DNA of 64,000 nucleotides from Candidatus Opimibacter iunctus (GCA_016716665.1 JADJVH010000015.1:58582-122581), one strand, 5' to 3'. Shown: positions 25,102 through 34,866, counted from the first letter of the stretch. Notes: generated by a model not told the origin, from the sequence alone. A program made the numbers and translations.

Positions 25102-27461
25102 GGAAGGCTACAGGTAAAGACGTGACTGTAAAGCAGATCCGCACGGCTGTGCATTTCCTGGCGATCAAGCACTGGATCAAAATCCTGTATCGGGACCTGG
25201 AGAAAAACATTGTAAGCATAGACCCTATCGAGACAACCACAATCCTTCGACAGAAGGTGGAAGAATTGCTGGCAGTCGCTCCTGTAATTGGTAAGTTGTT
25301 GATTGAAAAAGCTCAGATGAATGAATCTGTGGATGAACAGGTGTTGGTTGATTTTTCCGTTCTTGAAATACAAGATGCGCTCATTCAATCCGGTGATCTT
25401 CAGTTTCAACATGTGATAAGGGAGGCGGTTGAGGATGCTATTTATTACCTCACCAAGACAGACGCGCTGACGATCGAAGGTGGATTCCTTGTGATTTATC
25501 AAAGGCTAAGGGTGGAACGAATCGAACAGAATAACAAGATTCAATACAAGGCCGACGATTACAAGAATCTTGAACGGTTTTATGAAAACAAGATCCAGCA
25601 AGTACATATCGTAGGAGAGTATGCGCGTAAGATGATCCAGGACAAAAAAGAAGCACAGCAATTTGTAGAGGATTATTTCAACCTCAACTACAGTTCATTT
25701 ATACGGAAGTATTTTCAGGGGCGGCAGGATTTTATCAGCAGGCCGATCACACCCCGAAAGTTTAAGGAACTATTTGAAGTACTATCTCCGCAGCAATTAA
25801 GCATTGTCAAGGATGTTTCAAAACACATTGCCGTATTGGCTGGTCCAGGCAGTGGTAAGACCAAGGTATTGGTGCACAAGCTTGCTTCTGCGGTACTGAT
25901 TGAAAATCTGAAACATGAACAAATCCTCATGTTGACATTTTCCAGGTCTGCGGTGACAGAATTCAAGAAGCGCTTGTATGGGCTGATTGGTAATGCCGCA
26001 GCATTTATCCAGATTAAGACCTTCCATTCCTATTGTTTTGATCTGTTGGGCAGGCTGGGTGATCTAAAGGAATCTGACAATATCATTCGAAGTGTCATCA
26101 CAGGCATCCAGGAAAACCGGGTCGAGAAGAACCGGATGGCCAAATTACTCCTGCTCATCGATGAAGCCCAGGACATCAACCCTGATGAGTACGAACTGAT
26201 TGAATTACTGGCCAGGGAAAATGAAGATATGCGTATCATCCTCGTCGGGGATGATGATCAGAACATCTTCGAATTCCGGAATTCGAGTGCGAAGCACCTG
26301 GAGGCTTTTATCAGTCAGTATAAAGCTCAACGCTATGACCTGCTTGACAATTATCGGAGTGATGCCACACTCGTCAGGTTTACCGACCGATTTGTGAGCA
26401 CGATCCGCCACAGGCTCAAGACCATGCCGATTGTGTCAGTATCGGGCAAGGAAGGTGAGGTCAGCATCGTAGAATGCAAAAACGGACCCCTATCTGTGGC
26501 CGTGGCTGGTAATGTAGCTACAGCAGAATTGTCCGGAACTACTGGCGTGCTGTGTCAGTCCAACCAGGAAGCAGCAGAAATACATAGTCTCCTGCGGAAT
26601 CAAAATGTAAATGCCAGGCTCATCCAATCCAATGAAGGTTTCAGCCTGATGAATGTGGTAGAGGTACGTGCATTTGTGGATATGATCCAGAGCGGTAATG
26701 TAGTCACGATTTCAAAAGAGAGCTGGGGAGAGGCCATGAGAAAATGTAAGCAACAATTCCAGCGGAGCCAGTGGATGCCTATGATGCAGCGTTTGTGGAA
26801 GGATTTCGAGGATGCCAACCAGAAGGCCATGTATGTATCCGACCTGGTGGCCTTTGTCAAGGAATCCCGGCTCGAGGATTTTATCTACGAGCAGTCCGAT
26901 GCGGTGCTGGTATCGACGTATCACAAATCAAAAGGCCGTGAATTTGACAATGTCTTTGTCACCATCACCCGCCAGCCGGTCAAGGATGAAGAAAAGCGGG
27001 CGCTGTATGTAGCGATGACCCGCGCCAAGAGCAAACTGACCATTCTGGCAAGTGGGGACTTTTTAAAACCTATCTCCCAGGATGTTACCTACTTAGTGGA
27101 TAACACCCCCTACTTGCGGTCGGATGAACTGTCTTATGCACTCACACATGAGGATGTTAACCTGGGTTACTTTGCATCGAAGCAACCCCAGATTGAAGCC
27201 CTTCTCGCCGGTGATCCTCTCCAGGTTAATGAAGATGGGTGCAAGGATATGAGCGGAAATTTTGTGGTCCGGTTTTCAAAGAAGTTTCAGCAGACCATCC
27301 TCGGACAGAAGAAGGCAGGATATGATCTTAAGCCAACTGGCAAGGTGAATTTTGTGGTGTATTGGCAGGTGGAGGAGGGGGTTGAGGTGAGGGTGGTGTT
27401 GCCGGAGGTAGGGTTTGAATGCCTTAATCAAAACGTTGTACTTGCGGAGATTGTTTTATAA
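25086..27461 (+). CDS. Exonuclease-RecQ-UvrD fusion, part 4: winged helix and UvrD/Rep-like helicase
   Basis: A 791-residue intact frame. Residues 1-200 continue the RecQ C-terminal winged-helix region (KQIRTAVHFLAIKHW). From about 235 an SF1A helicase follows: Q-motif LSPQQLSIVKDVS, Walker A VLAGPGSGKTKVLVHKL, motif Ia MLTFSRSAVTEFKKR, Walker B LLLIDEAQDINPDE, motif III VGDDDQNIFEFR, motif IV NYRSD, motif V STYHKSKGREFDNVF, motif VI RALYVAMTRAKSKL. The piece could be translated alone but has no clear start signal of its own. Two opposed helicase engines plus an exonuclease in one chain suggest DNA-end processing; location beside mcrBC suggests a defence or repair role. Confidence 0.8.
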   Translation: MHEDIRKATGKDVTVKQIRTAVHFLAIKHWIKILYRDLEKNIVSIDPIETTTILRQKVEELLAVAPVIGKLLIEKAQMNESVDEQVLVDFSVLEIQDALIQSGDLQFQHVIREAVEDAIYYLTKTDALTIEGGFLVIYQRLRVERIEQNNKIQYKADDYKNLERFYENKIQQVHIVGEYARKMIQDKKEAQQFVEDYFNLNYSSFIRKYFQGRQDFISRPITPRKFKELFEVLSPQQLSIVKDVSKHIAVLAGPGSGKTKVLVHKLASAVLIENLKHEQILMLTFSRSAVTEFKKRLYGLIGNAAAFIQIKTFHSYCFDLLGRLGDLKESDNIIRSVITGIQENRVEKNRMAKLLLLIDEAQDINPDEYELIELLARENEDMRIILVGDDDQNIFEFRNSSAKHLEAFISQYKAQRYDLLDNYRSDATLVRFTDRFVSTIRHRLKTMPIVSVSGKEGEVSIVECKNGPLSVAVAGNVATAELSGTTGVLCQSNQEAAEIHSLLRNQNVNARLIQSNEGFSLMNVVEVRAFVDMIQSGNVVTISKESWGEAMRKCKQQFQRSQWMPMMQRLWKDFEDANQKAMYVSDLVAFVKESRLEDFIYEQSDAVLVSTYHKSKGREFDNVFVTITRQPVKDEEKRALYVAMTRAKSKLTILASGDFLKPISQDVTYLVDNTPYLRSDELSYALTHEDVNLGYFASKQPQIEALLAGDPLQVNEDGCKDMSGNFVVRFSKKFQQTILGQKKAGYDLKPTGKVNFVVYWQVEEGVEVRVVLPEVGFECLNQNVVLAEIVL

Positions 27462-27480
27462 ACTTGAATTCCTATCTTTA
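27451..27480 (+). promoter_or_regulatory. Possible promoter of the Septu operon
   Basis: TTG at 27451-27453 and TATCTTTA at 27473-27480 are 19 bases apart, the Bacteroidota -33/-7 spacing, with the -7 box one base off TAnnTTTG. The ptuA ATG is 35 bases downstream. The -33 box lies inside the end of the helicase gene. Confidence 0.4.
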
Positions 27481-27515
27481 CCATCTGGTTAAGTTAAATT
27501 TAGTCTTCTTTAAAT

Positions 27516-28823
27516 ATGAAATTAAAAAGTATAAGTCTGGAGAACTTTAGACAGTTTAAATCCCTAGATTTAAAGCTACCTGAATCCAAATTTATCGTAT
27601 TTGTAGGACCAAATGGATCCGGAAAATCTACACTTTTAGATGCGATATCTTTAGCATTAGTTCATATAACTGGATCTCTCGTTTCTGCAGTTGATAACTA
27701 CTATATTGAAAACTCAGTCCAAGTTAATGACATTACTAATGGAGATAGTAATTGTAAAATTGAAATTAATCTAAATTTTGAAGGGCAGCCTCTAACTATT
27801 ACAACCTCTAAGAAAATTGATAAAAGAGGGGTTTCATATAATATCCAACCAGAAAGAGCCTTCAATAAGGTAAAATTGAGTTTGAAAAATGATATACCAG
27901 TAGAATTGCCAATTTTAGTATATTATAGAACAAATAGGATTATTTCATTAGATGAAAATGTTAGCCCCAAAAAAAAGTATTTTCATAATAAACAATTAGA
28001 GGGATATCGAATACCTTTGAATAAAAAGTATTCTCCATTTCTTGAATTTTCAAGTTGGTATATATCTCAAGAAAATTTAGAAAACGAGCAAAAAATATCT
28101 ACAAAAGACCTTGAATTTCAACTAGAAAATCTAAAATTAATTAGAAAATCAATTGAATTGTTTCTAAATAAAATTGGCCAAACATTTGTATTTAAAAATT
28201 TAAGAGTTAATCGGTCTTCAGATTCAAATTTACAGTATGAAAATGATCAAATTGACGGCGAATTAGTTATTAATAAGGGCGATGAAATTATCAGACTTAA
28301 TCAACTTTCCTATGGTGAAAAAATGATATTTTTTATTGTGGCAGATATTTCTAGAAGATTATGTATTCTAAATGCAAACCAAGAATCTAGCATGCATGGA
28401 GTTGGCTTCGTTCTAATTGATGAGTTGGAGTTGCACCTTCATCCTAATTGGCAAAGAAACTTAATAGTAAGTTTGAAAGCAGTATTTCCTAATATTCAAT
28501 TTTTAGGGTCTTCGCACTCGCCACAAATTTTAAATCATTTGAACGAAAATGATGTTCTGGTTTTGGATAATAAAAAAGTATATACTACTGCGAGTAGCCC
28601 CTTAGGTCGTGATTCAAATAGTATTTTGGAGGAAATTTTAGGTGGTTATGAAAGACCGAAGGAAATTGAAGATCAAATCTCAGAAATATTTGAGCAAATT
28701 GGCAAGAATGAAATAAATTTTAGTTTAAATGAAAAATTCGATAAATTGAAATTGCAAATTGCTAGCGATGACCCTGTTTTATTGCGGATAGAAAATTTAT
28801 TGTTAAGAAAAAGTATTAACTGA
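27516..28823 (+). CDS. ptuA: Septu defence ATPase PtuA-like
   Basis: A 435-residue ABC/SMC-type ATPase. Walker A is FVGPNGSGKST at 29-39, the signature-like LSYGEKMIFFI follows the central region, Walker B is GFVLIDELELHLHPNWQR, and the H-loop is GSSHSPQIL. It opens with LKSISLENFRQFKSLDLKL, the usual start of AAA_23/AAA_21 (RecF-like) ATPases. Paired directly with an HNH nuclease of the PtuB type, it matches the Septu anti-phage system, in which the ATPase complex holds the nuclease until infection. The same ATPase/HNH pair also serves as effector of some retrons, but no reverse transcriptase is present here. The gene is clearly more AT-rich than the helicase gene before it. Confidence 0.8.
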   Translation: MKLKSISLENFRQFKSLDLKLPESKFIVFVGPNGSGKSTLLDAISLALVHITGSLVSAVDNYYIENSVQVNDITNGDSNCKIEINLNFEGQPLTITTSKKIDKRGVSYNIQPERAFNKVKLSLKNDIPVELPILVYYRTNRIISLDENVSPKKKYFHNKQLEGYRIPLNKKYSPFLEFSSWYISQENLENEQKISTKDLEFQLENLKLIRKSIELFLNKIGQTFVFKNLRVNRSSDSNLQYENDQIDGELVINKGDEIIRLNQLSYGEKMIFFIVADISRRLCILNANQESSMHGVGFVLIDELELHLHPNWQRNLIVSLKAVFPNIQFLGSSHSPQILNHLNENDVLVLDNKKVYTTASSPLGRDSNSILEEILGGYERPKEIEDQISEIFEQIGKNEINFSLNEKFDKLKLQIASDDPVLLRIENLLLRKSIN

Positions 28824-28825
28824 AA

Positions 28826-29494
28826 GTGAAATATATTGCAAAGGGTGAATCTCCTCTTCAATTTGAATGGTGGAAGGTTTATAGACAGCCAAATAATTGG
28901 AATGATTTAGATGGCGTTACTTTTCCTATGGCAAACAGAATAGATGGAGCGGAGTATTATTCTAAAGAAGAATTACGAGAAGAATTGTTGCTAGAGCAGG
29001 GTAGGACTTGTTGTTATTGTGAAAATAGAATTCAAAACCACCCACTAAGGACTAAAGTTGATCACATTGAACCTCGTGAGGGTGATACACAAACAGCAAG
29101 GATTTTTGACTACCATAATTTTGGCTTGTCTTGTAATGGAGGTGAAAGAGATCCAGCACCAATAGAACTCCATTGTGATTCTGCTAAGAAGTCCAAAATT
29201 ATCAAATTAACTCCTCATAATCCTGCTTGTGAAACTGAAATAGTATTTACTATTAAAGGAGAAATAATTGGCTTGACTGAAAGAGCGACACAAACTATAA
29301 ATTGTTTAAATCTTGGTATAAATAAATTAAATAATTTGAGAGAAGAGGCAATTGCAGGTTTTATTTTTACTGATGAAGAAAAGACATTGTACATAACAAA
29401 GGAGGAAGCGCTGAAACTTCGCAATATATTGAGTACAAATAACGCATTACCATTTAAGCGAGCTATTATATGTGCTCTAGCCCAAGTGGAATAA
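28826..29494 (+). CDS. ptuB: Septu defence HNH endonuclease PtuB-like
   Basis: A 222-residue protein starting with GTG 28826, 2 bases after the ptuA stop. The HNH site is visible: C62/C65 in RTCCYCENRI, the catalytic D79-H80 in TKVDHIEPR, then HNFGLSCNGGERDP and a further HCDSAKK that can complete a zinc site. N-terminal WWKVYRQPNNW and this arrangement are those of the family annotated as 'retron system putative HNH endonuclease' (TIGR02646), which includes PtuB. It would cut DNA when released or activated by PtuA. Base composition matches ptuA and the next gene. Confidence 0.8.
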   Translation: MKYIAKGESPLQFEWWKVYRQPNNWNDLDGVTFPMANRIDGAEYYSKEELREELLLEQGRTCCYCENRIQNHPLRTKVDHIEPREGDTQTARIFDYHNFGLSCNGGERDPAPIELHCDSAKKSKIIKLTPHNPACETEIVFTIKGEIIGLTERATQTINCLNLGINKLNNLREEAIAGFIFTDEEKTLYITKEEALKLRNILSTNNALPFKRAIICALAQVE

Positions 29495-29639
29495 ATTGTT
29501 GTTTAATAATTTAGTAATAAAATAATAAATTAAAAGATATCGGTAACTCAAGATTTTTATTTGATAACTATTCAATCCCGAATTCAAGAAAACTAGGTTT
29601 GTGTGCCTGTCATGTATTAATTATAAATGCTAATCTAAA

Positions 29640-30230
29640 ATGAATAATAAAAGCTTAGAATGGGATAATTTATTAAATCCTAAAATTGTAAAACAGAATT
29701 TAATAATTGCATCTATTTATATTTCAGCTTTTGAGCTTTTCAAAGACACTATTGTGGATCGTATAAGAGAATTTTACTCACATGGGTTTGATGATATGGG
29801 GCTAATACTGAGTGATGACTACAAGTTAAAAGTATTAAGCAAAAATAAGAGTCCCATTTATGGGTCATTATATTGGCTTCAGGAAATGGATGCAATTGAC
29901 AAGAATGATATAAATATATTTGAAGCATCCAAAAACTTAAGAAATTCACTTGTCCATAAATTTCATAAAATCCATTCGGAAGGCTTGCCTGATGGAGTTA
30001 TTGAGTGTTTTCAAAACTTAGTTTCTCTGTTCGGCAAAATTGAAAAATGGTGGATGATAAATATTGAAGCTGAAATAGATTCTGAAATGCAAGACGCTCT
30101 TAAAGACGCTGATTTGGATTCAATCGTGTCTGGCCCACTACTTAGTATTCGCTTATTAATTGATATTGCTTTAGGATCTGAACAAGAAGCGAATTACTAC
30201 TATAATGAATTCAAAAAGAATCAAAAATAG
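29640..30230 (+). CDS. HEPN-like protein downstream of Septu
   Basis: A 196-residue mostly helical protein of unrecognised family. R101-N102-x3-H106 in KNLRNSLVHKFHK fits the RNxxxH (Rx4H) catalytic motif of HEPN ribonucleases; the motif sits on a predicted helix after EASKNL, as in that fold. The N-terminus (LIIASIYISAFELFKDTIV) resembles the first long helix of AbiV/Cthe_2314-like HEPN proteins. It follows ptuB on the same strand after 145 bases with the same low GC. It may be a third Septu component or an independent toxin; no nucleotidyltransferase (MNT) antitoxin partner is adjacent. Confidence 0.55.
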   Translation: MNNKSLEWDNLLNPKIVKQNLIIASIYISAFELFKDTIVDRIREFYSHGFDDMGLILSDDYKLKVLSKNKSPIYGSLYWLQEMDAIDKNDINIFEASKNLRNSLVHKFHKIHSEGLPDGVIECFQNLVSLFGKIEKWWMINIEAEIDSEMQDALKDADLDSIVSGPLLSIRLLIDIALGSEQEANYYYNEFKKNQK

Positions 30231-30261
30231 AATACTTAAATCTGACAGCGACTTTGAATAA

Positions 30262-30366
30262 TTACTCTGGGAAGCCGCAAATGAACTTGGAATCGAAGTA
30301 GTGGTGAACAGGTATAAAAACAACATTCTTTCATTAGCTTTAGTCAAACATCTCAGTAATTTATGA
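30262..30366 (+). pseudogene. Fragment of a type I methyltransferase (HsdM) N-terminus
   Basis: An open stretch of 34 codons reads LLWEAANELGIEVVVN, then RYKNNILSLALVKHLSNL and stop. The LWxAAxxL...YKxxxLxLxxxKxxSx pattern is the conserved N-terminal helix bundle of HsdM (LWxAADKLR...EYKxVVLGLIFLKYIS). The rest of the gene is absent. It is therefore a decayed remnant of another type I system than the intact one downstream. The remaining bases of the 30231-30523 gap show nothing else. Confidence 0.4.
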
Positions 30367-30523
30367 CTGGTATTTACTGAGAAAATTGAATAACCATTAC
30401 TGACTTAAAATCTGGATACATTATGACAAATAAGAATTAAATCACAGTGGTTTTGAAAGAGAATATGGATAAAGATCGCGAAAGATGATCAAAAGACATT
30501 ATATATATTTAGTAAGACTATAA

Positions 30524-31666
30524 TTATAAAATGGGTGGATTCCAAGCAAGGCCATACATCAAATTATTCTTAGGAAAAGTGACTTCCAGTTCAACGGATA
30601 AATTTCCTCTAATGTATTCGATTTTTTTCCTAACTCGTGTTAATTCCTCAGTTGCATGATAGTTAAAAACCCTACCATAATGAATAGCAATTGGTCTAAT
30701 ATCATCTGGTGATAGTCCGTAAGATTTATCAAAGCTAAATTTTATCAATAAATTAGCAGTTGGCTCATCAGGTGTGATTCCATCAAATGCATAATAATCC
30801 TTTCCATCAACATTAATTTTTAATTGATTCGGTAAAGAGGTTTTTGCAAGGGATAGTGGATTTATATACTGCGAAGAAAATTCTCTTGACCATTCTATCC
30901 AATCCCCTCTATCTGGATCGGGAATAAATCTAATACTTGCTTCGAATGTATCGAAATTTTTAATGTTTACTTTTTCATCAAAATCAAAATGCTTCGAAGA
31001 CTTGTCAATCGTAATACTATAATTTCCTGGTTCTGAGTCTGCTGCTATAGGAGTTGGGGTGCATGGCCATACACCTGTTGTAACTGGTCTTTGTAATTTA
31101 TCCCGAAATATAAGTCGTTTTGTATTGTAATGTGACCAGATTAATTTGTTATTCTTATTTTCTAGAGAAATTAAACTCCTATAAGATTGAATGTAATATT
31201 CACCAGTAAAAAAATTTGCAACCGGAATATCTCCAGATGAAACTTTCAATTTAAATTCGTTAATTGATGAAATTACTTTTCTCATAAAATCTGGATCAGA
31301 AAGATTTGATTTGCTAAAACTAATCCAAGTACCTAATTTATCAATAATAATATCGCAAAAAACATTTTCTTCACAAAATAGCAGAACTGGTTTTTCGAGG
31401 GCAAATGCAATATCTATTTCTGTGCGAATTGCAGGTGACATATCAAAAGTGCCATCAATTCTCAAAGATCTTTGAGAACAAATAGCAATTAAAGCTTGCG
31501 TGTCGGTGATCTTATTTCGAAGAGTTTCAGGCAAGACACCTGAGGCAGCAATATCAAAACAAGTATAACGGATCTTCAAGCCTTCACAAATATTTTCAAA
31601 GTACTGAACGACTTCTTTATCAACATCATGAAAAGATTGTGATAGAAACACCGTAATTTCTTCCAT
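30524..31666 (-). CDS. TIR-like domain protein in the type I restriction locus
   Basis: A 380-residue protein. Residues 1-115 look like a TIR or TIR-like alpha/beta domain: ITVFLSQSFHDVDKEVVQYF (beta A and first helix), SGVLPETLRNKITDTQALIA, then SPAIRTEIDIAFALEKPVLLF, in which E83 falls where the catalytic Glu of NADase TIR domains lies. The remaining 260 residues are beta-rich, of unknown family (WEWSREF-like WIEWSREFSSQYINPLSLAK; SPDDIRPIAIHYG), and could be a sensor. It is the last gene after hsdS, 70 bases downstream, on the same strand. Role inferred: NAD-consuming or signalling effector guarded by or hitchhiking with the restriction operon. Confidence 0.55.
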   Translation of the reverse strand: MEEITVFLSQSFHDVDKEVVQYFENICEGLKIRYTCFDIAASGVLPETLRNKITDTQALIAICSQRSLRIDGTFDMSPAIRTEIDIAFALEKPVLLFCEENVFCDIIIDKLGTWISFSKSNLSDPDFMRKVISSINEFKLKVSSGDIPVANFFTGEYYIQSYRSLISLENKNNKLIWSHYNTKRLIFRDKLQRPVTTGVWPCTPTPIAADSEPGNYSITIDKSSKHFDFDEKVNIKNFDTFEASIRFIPDPDRGDWIEWSREFSSQYINPLSLAKTSLPNQLKINVDGKDYYAFDGITPDEPTANLLIKFSFDKSYGLSPDDIRPIAIHYGRVFNYHATEELTRVRKKIEYIRGNLSVELEVTFPKNNLMYGLAWNPPIL

Positions 31667-31736
31667 ATGTTATAATTTTTAATACCTTATGAAATCTCTA
31701 AAAACCTATTGTAATTTTTCGCCATGCAACATTTAG

Positions 31737-33358
31737 TTAAACCACCTCTCCCATCACCCCGCCTAGCACCTCTCTCAGCTTCTCCCTCATAGAGTCAATT
31801 GTTTGTTCAAGAGTATCACATTGTAACATCAAGTTATCAATTTTTTGACTAATTCTCCTCTGTTCCCCTAAAGGTGGAAGAGGGATAACAAAGGATCCGA
31901 GACTTTCAATGTTGAGCTTTGGCATTTTGATCCTATTTTCAGCTAGCCTTACTTGCTTTAAGAAAGCTTCAGACAACATAACTTTTAGCATGAATTCAGT
32001 ATCGCAATGGCATATAAGGGGATACATGTCTGCACTGCATAAACCATTGTAGGAGGCAATCACCACTTTATTTAATGATGGACGAATCTTTGAATAGAGG
32101 ATTTGTCCTTTGTAGAATTTATTATTTGGACCAATTGCTCCCGACTGCTTAACAGTTCTATTCTCTAGAAGTCTACCTGTGTTCTTTTCAATAGAGTCAG
32201 GTGCTATTTGGTATTCATTTGGATAAGCAAGTGCAGTAACAAGTTCAGATTTAATTGTATTGATTTTAAGAAACCTCGTCCATTCCCACCCATTTGGCAA
32301 TTCAAAAGGAATTTCTTCTGGCGTAATGAGAGGTAGAAGTTTTGGTTCCTTCATCTTCCCCTTCTTCACCATCTTTCTCTTCTCCCTCTCAATATCCTCC
32401 AACAACTCTCTCGCTGTCCCCTCCCTCGCATCCTGCTTCACCAATTTCCCCATCACCGCCAACTGAAGTATAGCTTTCCTCAGCTCGGCCACATTCTCCT
32501 GGACGGTGTAAAGGTCTCCAAAGTGGCGGGTAATAAACTGACAGGCTTCATCAAAAGTCTCCTGATCAGGTGCATCGAGCATCTTGCGGATCGCAGCAGT
32601 ATGCACAGCCAGTCGCTTTTGGTCGCGCTCGGCACGAAGCTTTTCGAGCTCGTCGCAGCGGGACATGAGTTCTTCTATTCTAGATACAATTCGTTTTTGT
32701 TCGAGTTGTGGTGGGAGAGGAACCAAAAGATTGTTTAGAGATGTAGAATTAAGGGTATTTCCTTTAATGGCTGATTTTTTATTCCCGCTGTTTGCGATAG
32801 AGCTTAACGTCCAGAATAAATATTGTTTTAAATCTTCATCGAGATCTGTAAATGATATTATGGCCTCGTTATGATATGTTGGGAATTTGGTGATTGCTGT
32901 TTTTCCGATTGATAGTTTAAAACTCATTAGCAATGATCCCTCAGGAGCGGGAGTCAACTTAAAGGCTGCTTTGGCTGCAGTATGGGTTATTTTCTTGGCT
33001 GTCTCTTCAAGGTATCCTCTTTTAGGCATATCAGCAATTGATGCCCATGGGTATCCATCACTGTCAGTCCAGAATTCTTGATTTTTTGAATCGGGAGTTC
33101 TCCCATATTTGAAGTCAGTTATACTACCCAATCTAACCCAATTCCAATATTTAGGGATTTCATATGGAAGTTCTTCTTGACTAATTTGTAAAACAAACTT
33201 ATTTTCTTTCGCTTTAAGAAAAAGTTTAGAGTGAGATTCATCTGGATTTTGATGCACAAGTTTACCTTGCATAGCCAAAGAGAGAATTAGCTCCGCAAAG
33301 TCTCTATACTATAAGGTGCCTCAAAAGCCGTATCAAAATATTTCTCTAGTTGCTTCAT
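31737..33358 (-). CDS. hsdS: Type I restriction specificity subunit HsdS (one frameshift near its start)
   Basis: Two target recognition domains are visible, each opened by the EIP/LPxxWxW signature (ELPYEIPKYWNWVRLG; EIPFELPNGWEWTRF) and closed by a central/distal coiled-coil (LPPQLEQKRIVSRIEELMS; LPPLGEQRRISQKIDNLM). HsdS sets the bipartite DNA site of the HsdM/HsdR complex. The intact frame begins at 33278, but the real start is ATG 33358, coupled to hsdM as TGATG: MKQLEKYFDTAFEAPYSIET then LR|ELILSLAMQGKLVHQN, needing one added G at about 33292. The corrected protein is about 540 residues. Both domains have conserved repeats and vary in the TRD, as usual for this family. Confidence 0.85.
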
Positions 33359-34821
33359 CACTTCCCTCCTAATGCTTGCATCAATTCGTTCTTCAGCGCC
33401 AGTTGTGCCGCTTCAAGCTGCCTGACGATATCCTGATATTCTTTCATGAGCTCTTCCGGATCACGATGTATGACATCAACACGATGTGGATTTTTAATGT
33501 CCAGATTATAGTTTCGATCAGCAATGTCTTTAGCAGAAACTTTCCAGGCATATTCAGTTTCCTTCCGACCTCTGCGTTTTTCGCCGCCCCACCATTTTTT
33601 CTCCAAATCAAACTCACTGACCGTCATCGGCCTGGTCTTGTTGTAGGCTTTAAAACCAGCCGGAAGTGTATGCTCAAAGTACCAGACATCCTTAGTCGGA
33701 CCACCTTTTTCAAAAAACAACAAGTTGGTAGCGATGCTGGTGTAGGGAGCAAAGACACTCTTAGGCAATCTCACAATGGTATGCAGGTTGAATTCATCCA
33801 GCAATTCTTTCTTGAGATTCGTTTTCATTCCTTCACCAAACAGAAATCCATCCGGTAGTACAATGCCTGCACGACCTGTATCAAATTTGAGTAGGTGCAT
33901 GATAAGCGCCATAAAAAGATCAGCCGTCTCTCGGGTCTGATATTTTTTCGGAAAGTTGTTTTCGATCCCATCTTCCTCCATACCACCAAAGGGCGGATTG
34001 GTGATGATCAGATCCACTCTATCTTTTGGTCCGTAGTCCTTTAATGGCCGGCTTAAGGTATTGTCATGTAGTAAATTGGTCGGCACATCGATGCCATGCA
34101 GCATCATGTTGGTGATCGCCAGCATGTGAGGCAGCGGTTTTTTCTCTACGCCATATATGCTATTCTGAAATGACTTACGGTCACTTGCACTTTTAACTTG
34201 TTTCTTGAGATGTTCGAGTGTACAAGACAGGAAGCCTCCGGTACCACACGCCGGATCCAGGATCTTTTCTCCTAATTGCGGATCGAGCACATCGACCATA
34301 AACTGCGTGACAGCCCGGGGGGTATAATATTCTCCTGCATTGCCGGCAGACTGAAGATCGGACAGGATCTTTTCATAGATGTCATTGAAGAGATGACGAT
34401 CCTGGGAAGAGTTGAAGTCTACATCCGCCTCAATCGAATTGATAACCTGGCGCAATAAGGTGCCGGACTTCATATAATTGAACGAATCTTCGAAAACCGA
34501 CCCGACCACCTTGCCCACCGGCGATACGCCTGCAGAGGTTGCTAATTTCTTTAAGGCAGGGAAAAGCTCATTGTTGACAAAATCAATCAATTCCTCTCCC
34601 GTGATCCCTTCAGCATCCTTTGCCCAGTTGGCCCACCGGAAGCGTTTCTGCATGGGTGATTTATAATCCTTGATGGTCAGCATCCATTCTGCCTCCTTAT
34701 CATCAAAGATCTTCAGGAATAAGAGCCATACCATCTGGCTGATGCGCTGCGCATCGCCGTCGACGCCGACATCCTTGCGCATGATGTCCTGGATGGATTT
34801 GACAAGGGTACCTATTGACAT
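33358..34821 (-). CDS. hsdM: Type I restriction-modification methyltransferase HsdM
   Basis: A 487-residue N6-adenine methyltransferase. The N-terminal helical domain (MSIGTLVKSIQDIMRKDVG, LLFLKIFDDKE) precedes SAM motif I ILDPACGTGGFL (189-198) and catalytic motif IV IITNPPFGG. GEYYTPRAVTQFMVDVL before motif I is characteristic of HsdM. The C-terminal HRDPEELMKEYQDIVRQLEA is the coiled-coil that meets HsdS. The frame is intact. The order hsdR-hsdM-hsdS on one strand, 45 bases after hsdR and 1-base overlap with hsdS, is a complete type I operon. Confidence 0.9.
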   Translation of the reverse strand: MSIGTLVKSIQDIMRKDVGVDGDAQRISQMVWLLFLKIFDDKEAEWMLTIKDYKSPMQKRFRWANWAKDAEGITGEELIDFVNNELFPALKKLATSAGVSPVGKVVGSVFEDSFNYMKSGTLLRQVINSIEADVDFNSSQDRHLFNDIYEKILSDLQSAGNAGEYYTPRAVTQFMVDVLDPQLGEKILDPACGTGGFLSCTLEHLKKQVKSASDRKSFQNSIYGVEKKPLPHMLAITNMMLHGIDVPTNLLHDNTLSRPLKDYGPKDRVDLIITNPPFGGMEEDGIENNFPKKYQTRETADLFMALIMHLLKFDTGRAGIVLPDGFLFGEGMKTNLKKELLDEFNLHTIVRLPKSVFAPYTSIATNLLFFEKGGPTKDVWYFEHTLPAGFKAYNKTRPMTVSEFDLEKKWWGGEKRRGRKETEYAWKVSAKDIADRNYNLDIKNPHRVDVIHRDPEELMKEYQDIVRQLEAAQLALKNELMQALGGK

Positions 34822-34866
34822 AAAGTGAGTTTCATAATTGTATTTGGTTATTTGTAACCCCCTGAA

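Noticed and set aside
27462..29500. Retron with PtuAB effector
   Set aside because: No reverse transcriptase or msr/msd-like structured region lies beside the ATPase and HNH genes; only 54 bases separate ptuA from the helicase gene.
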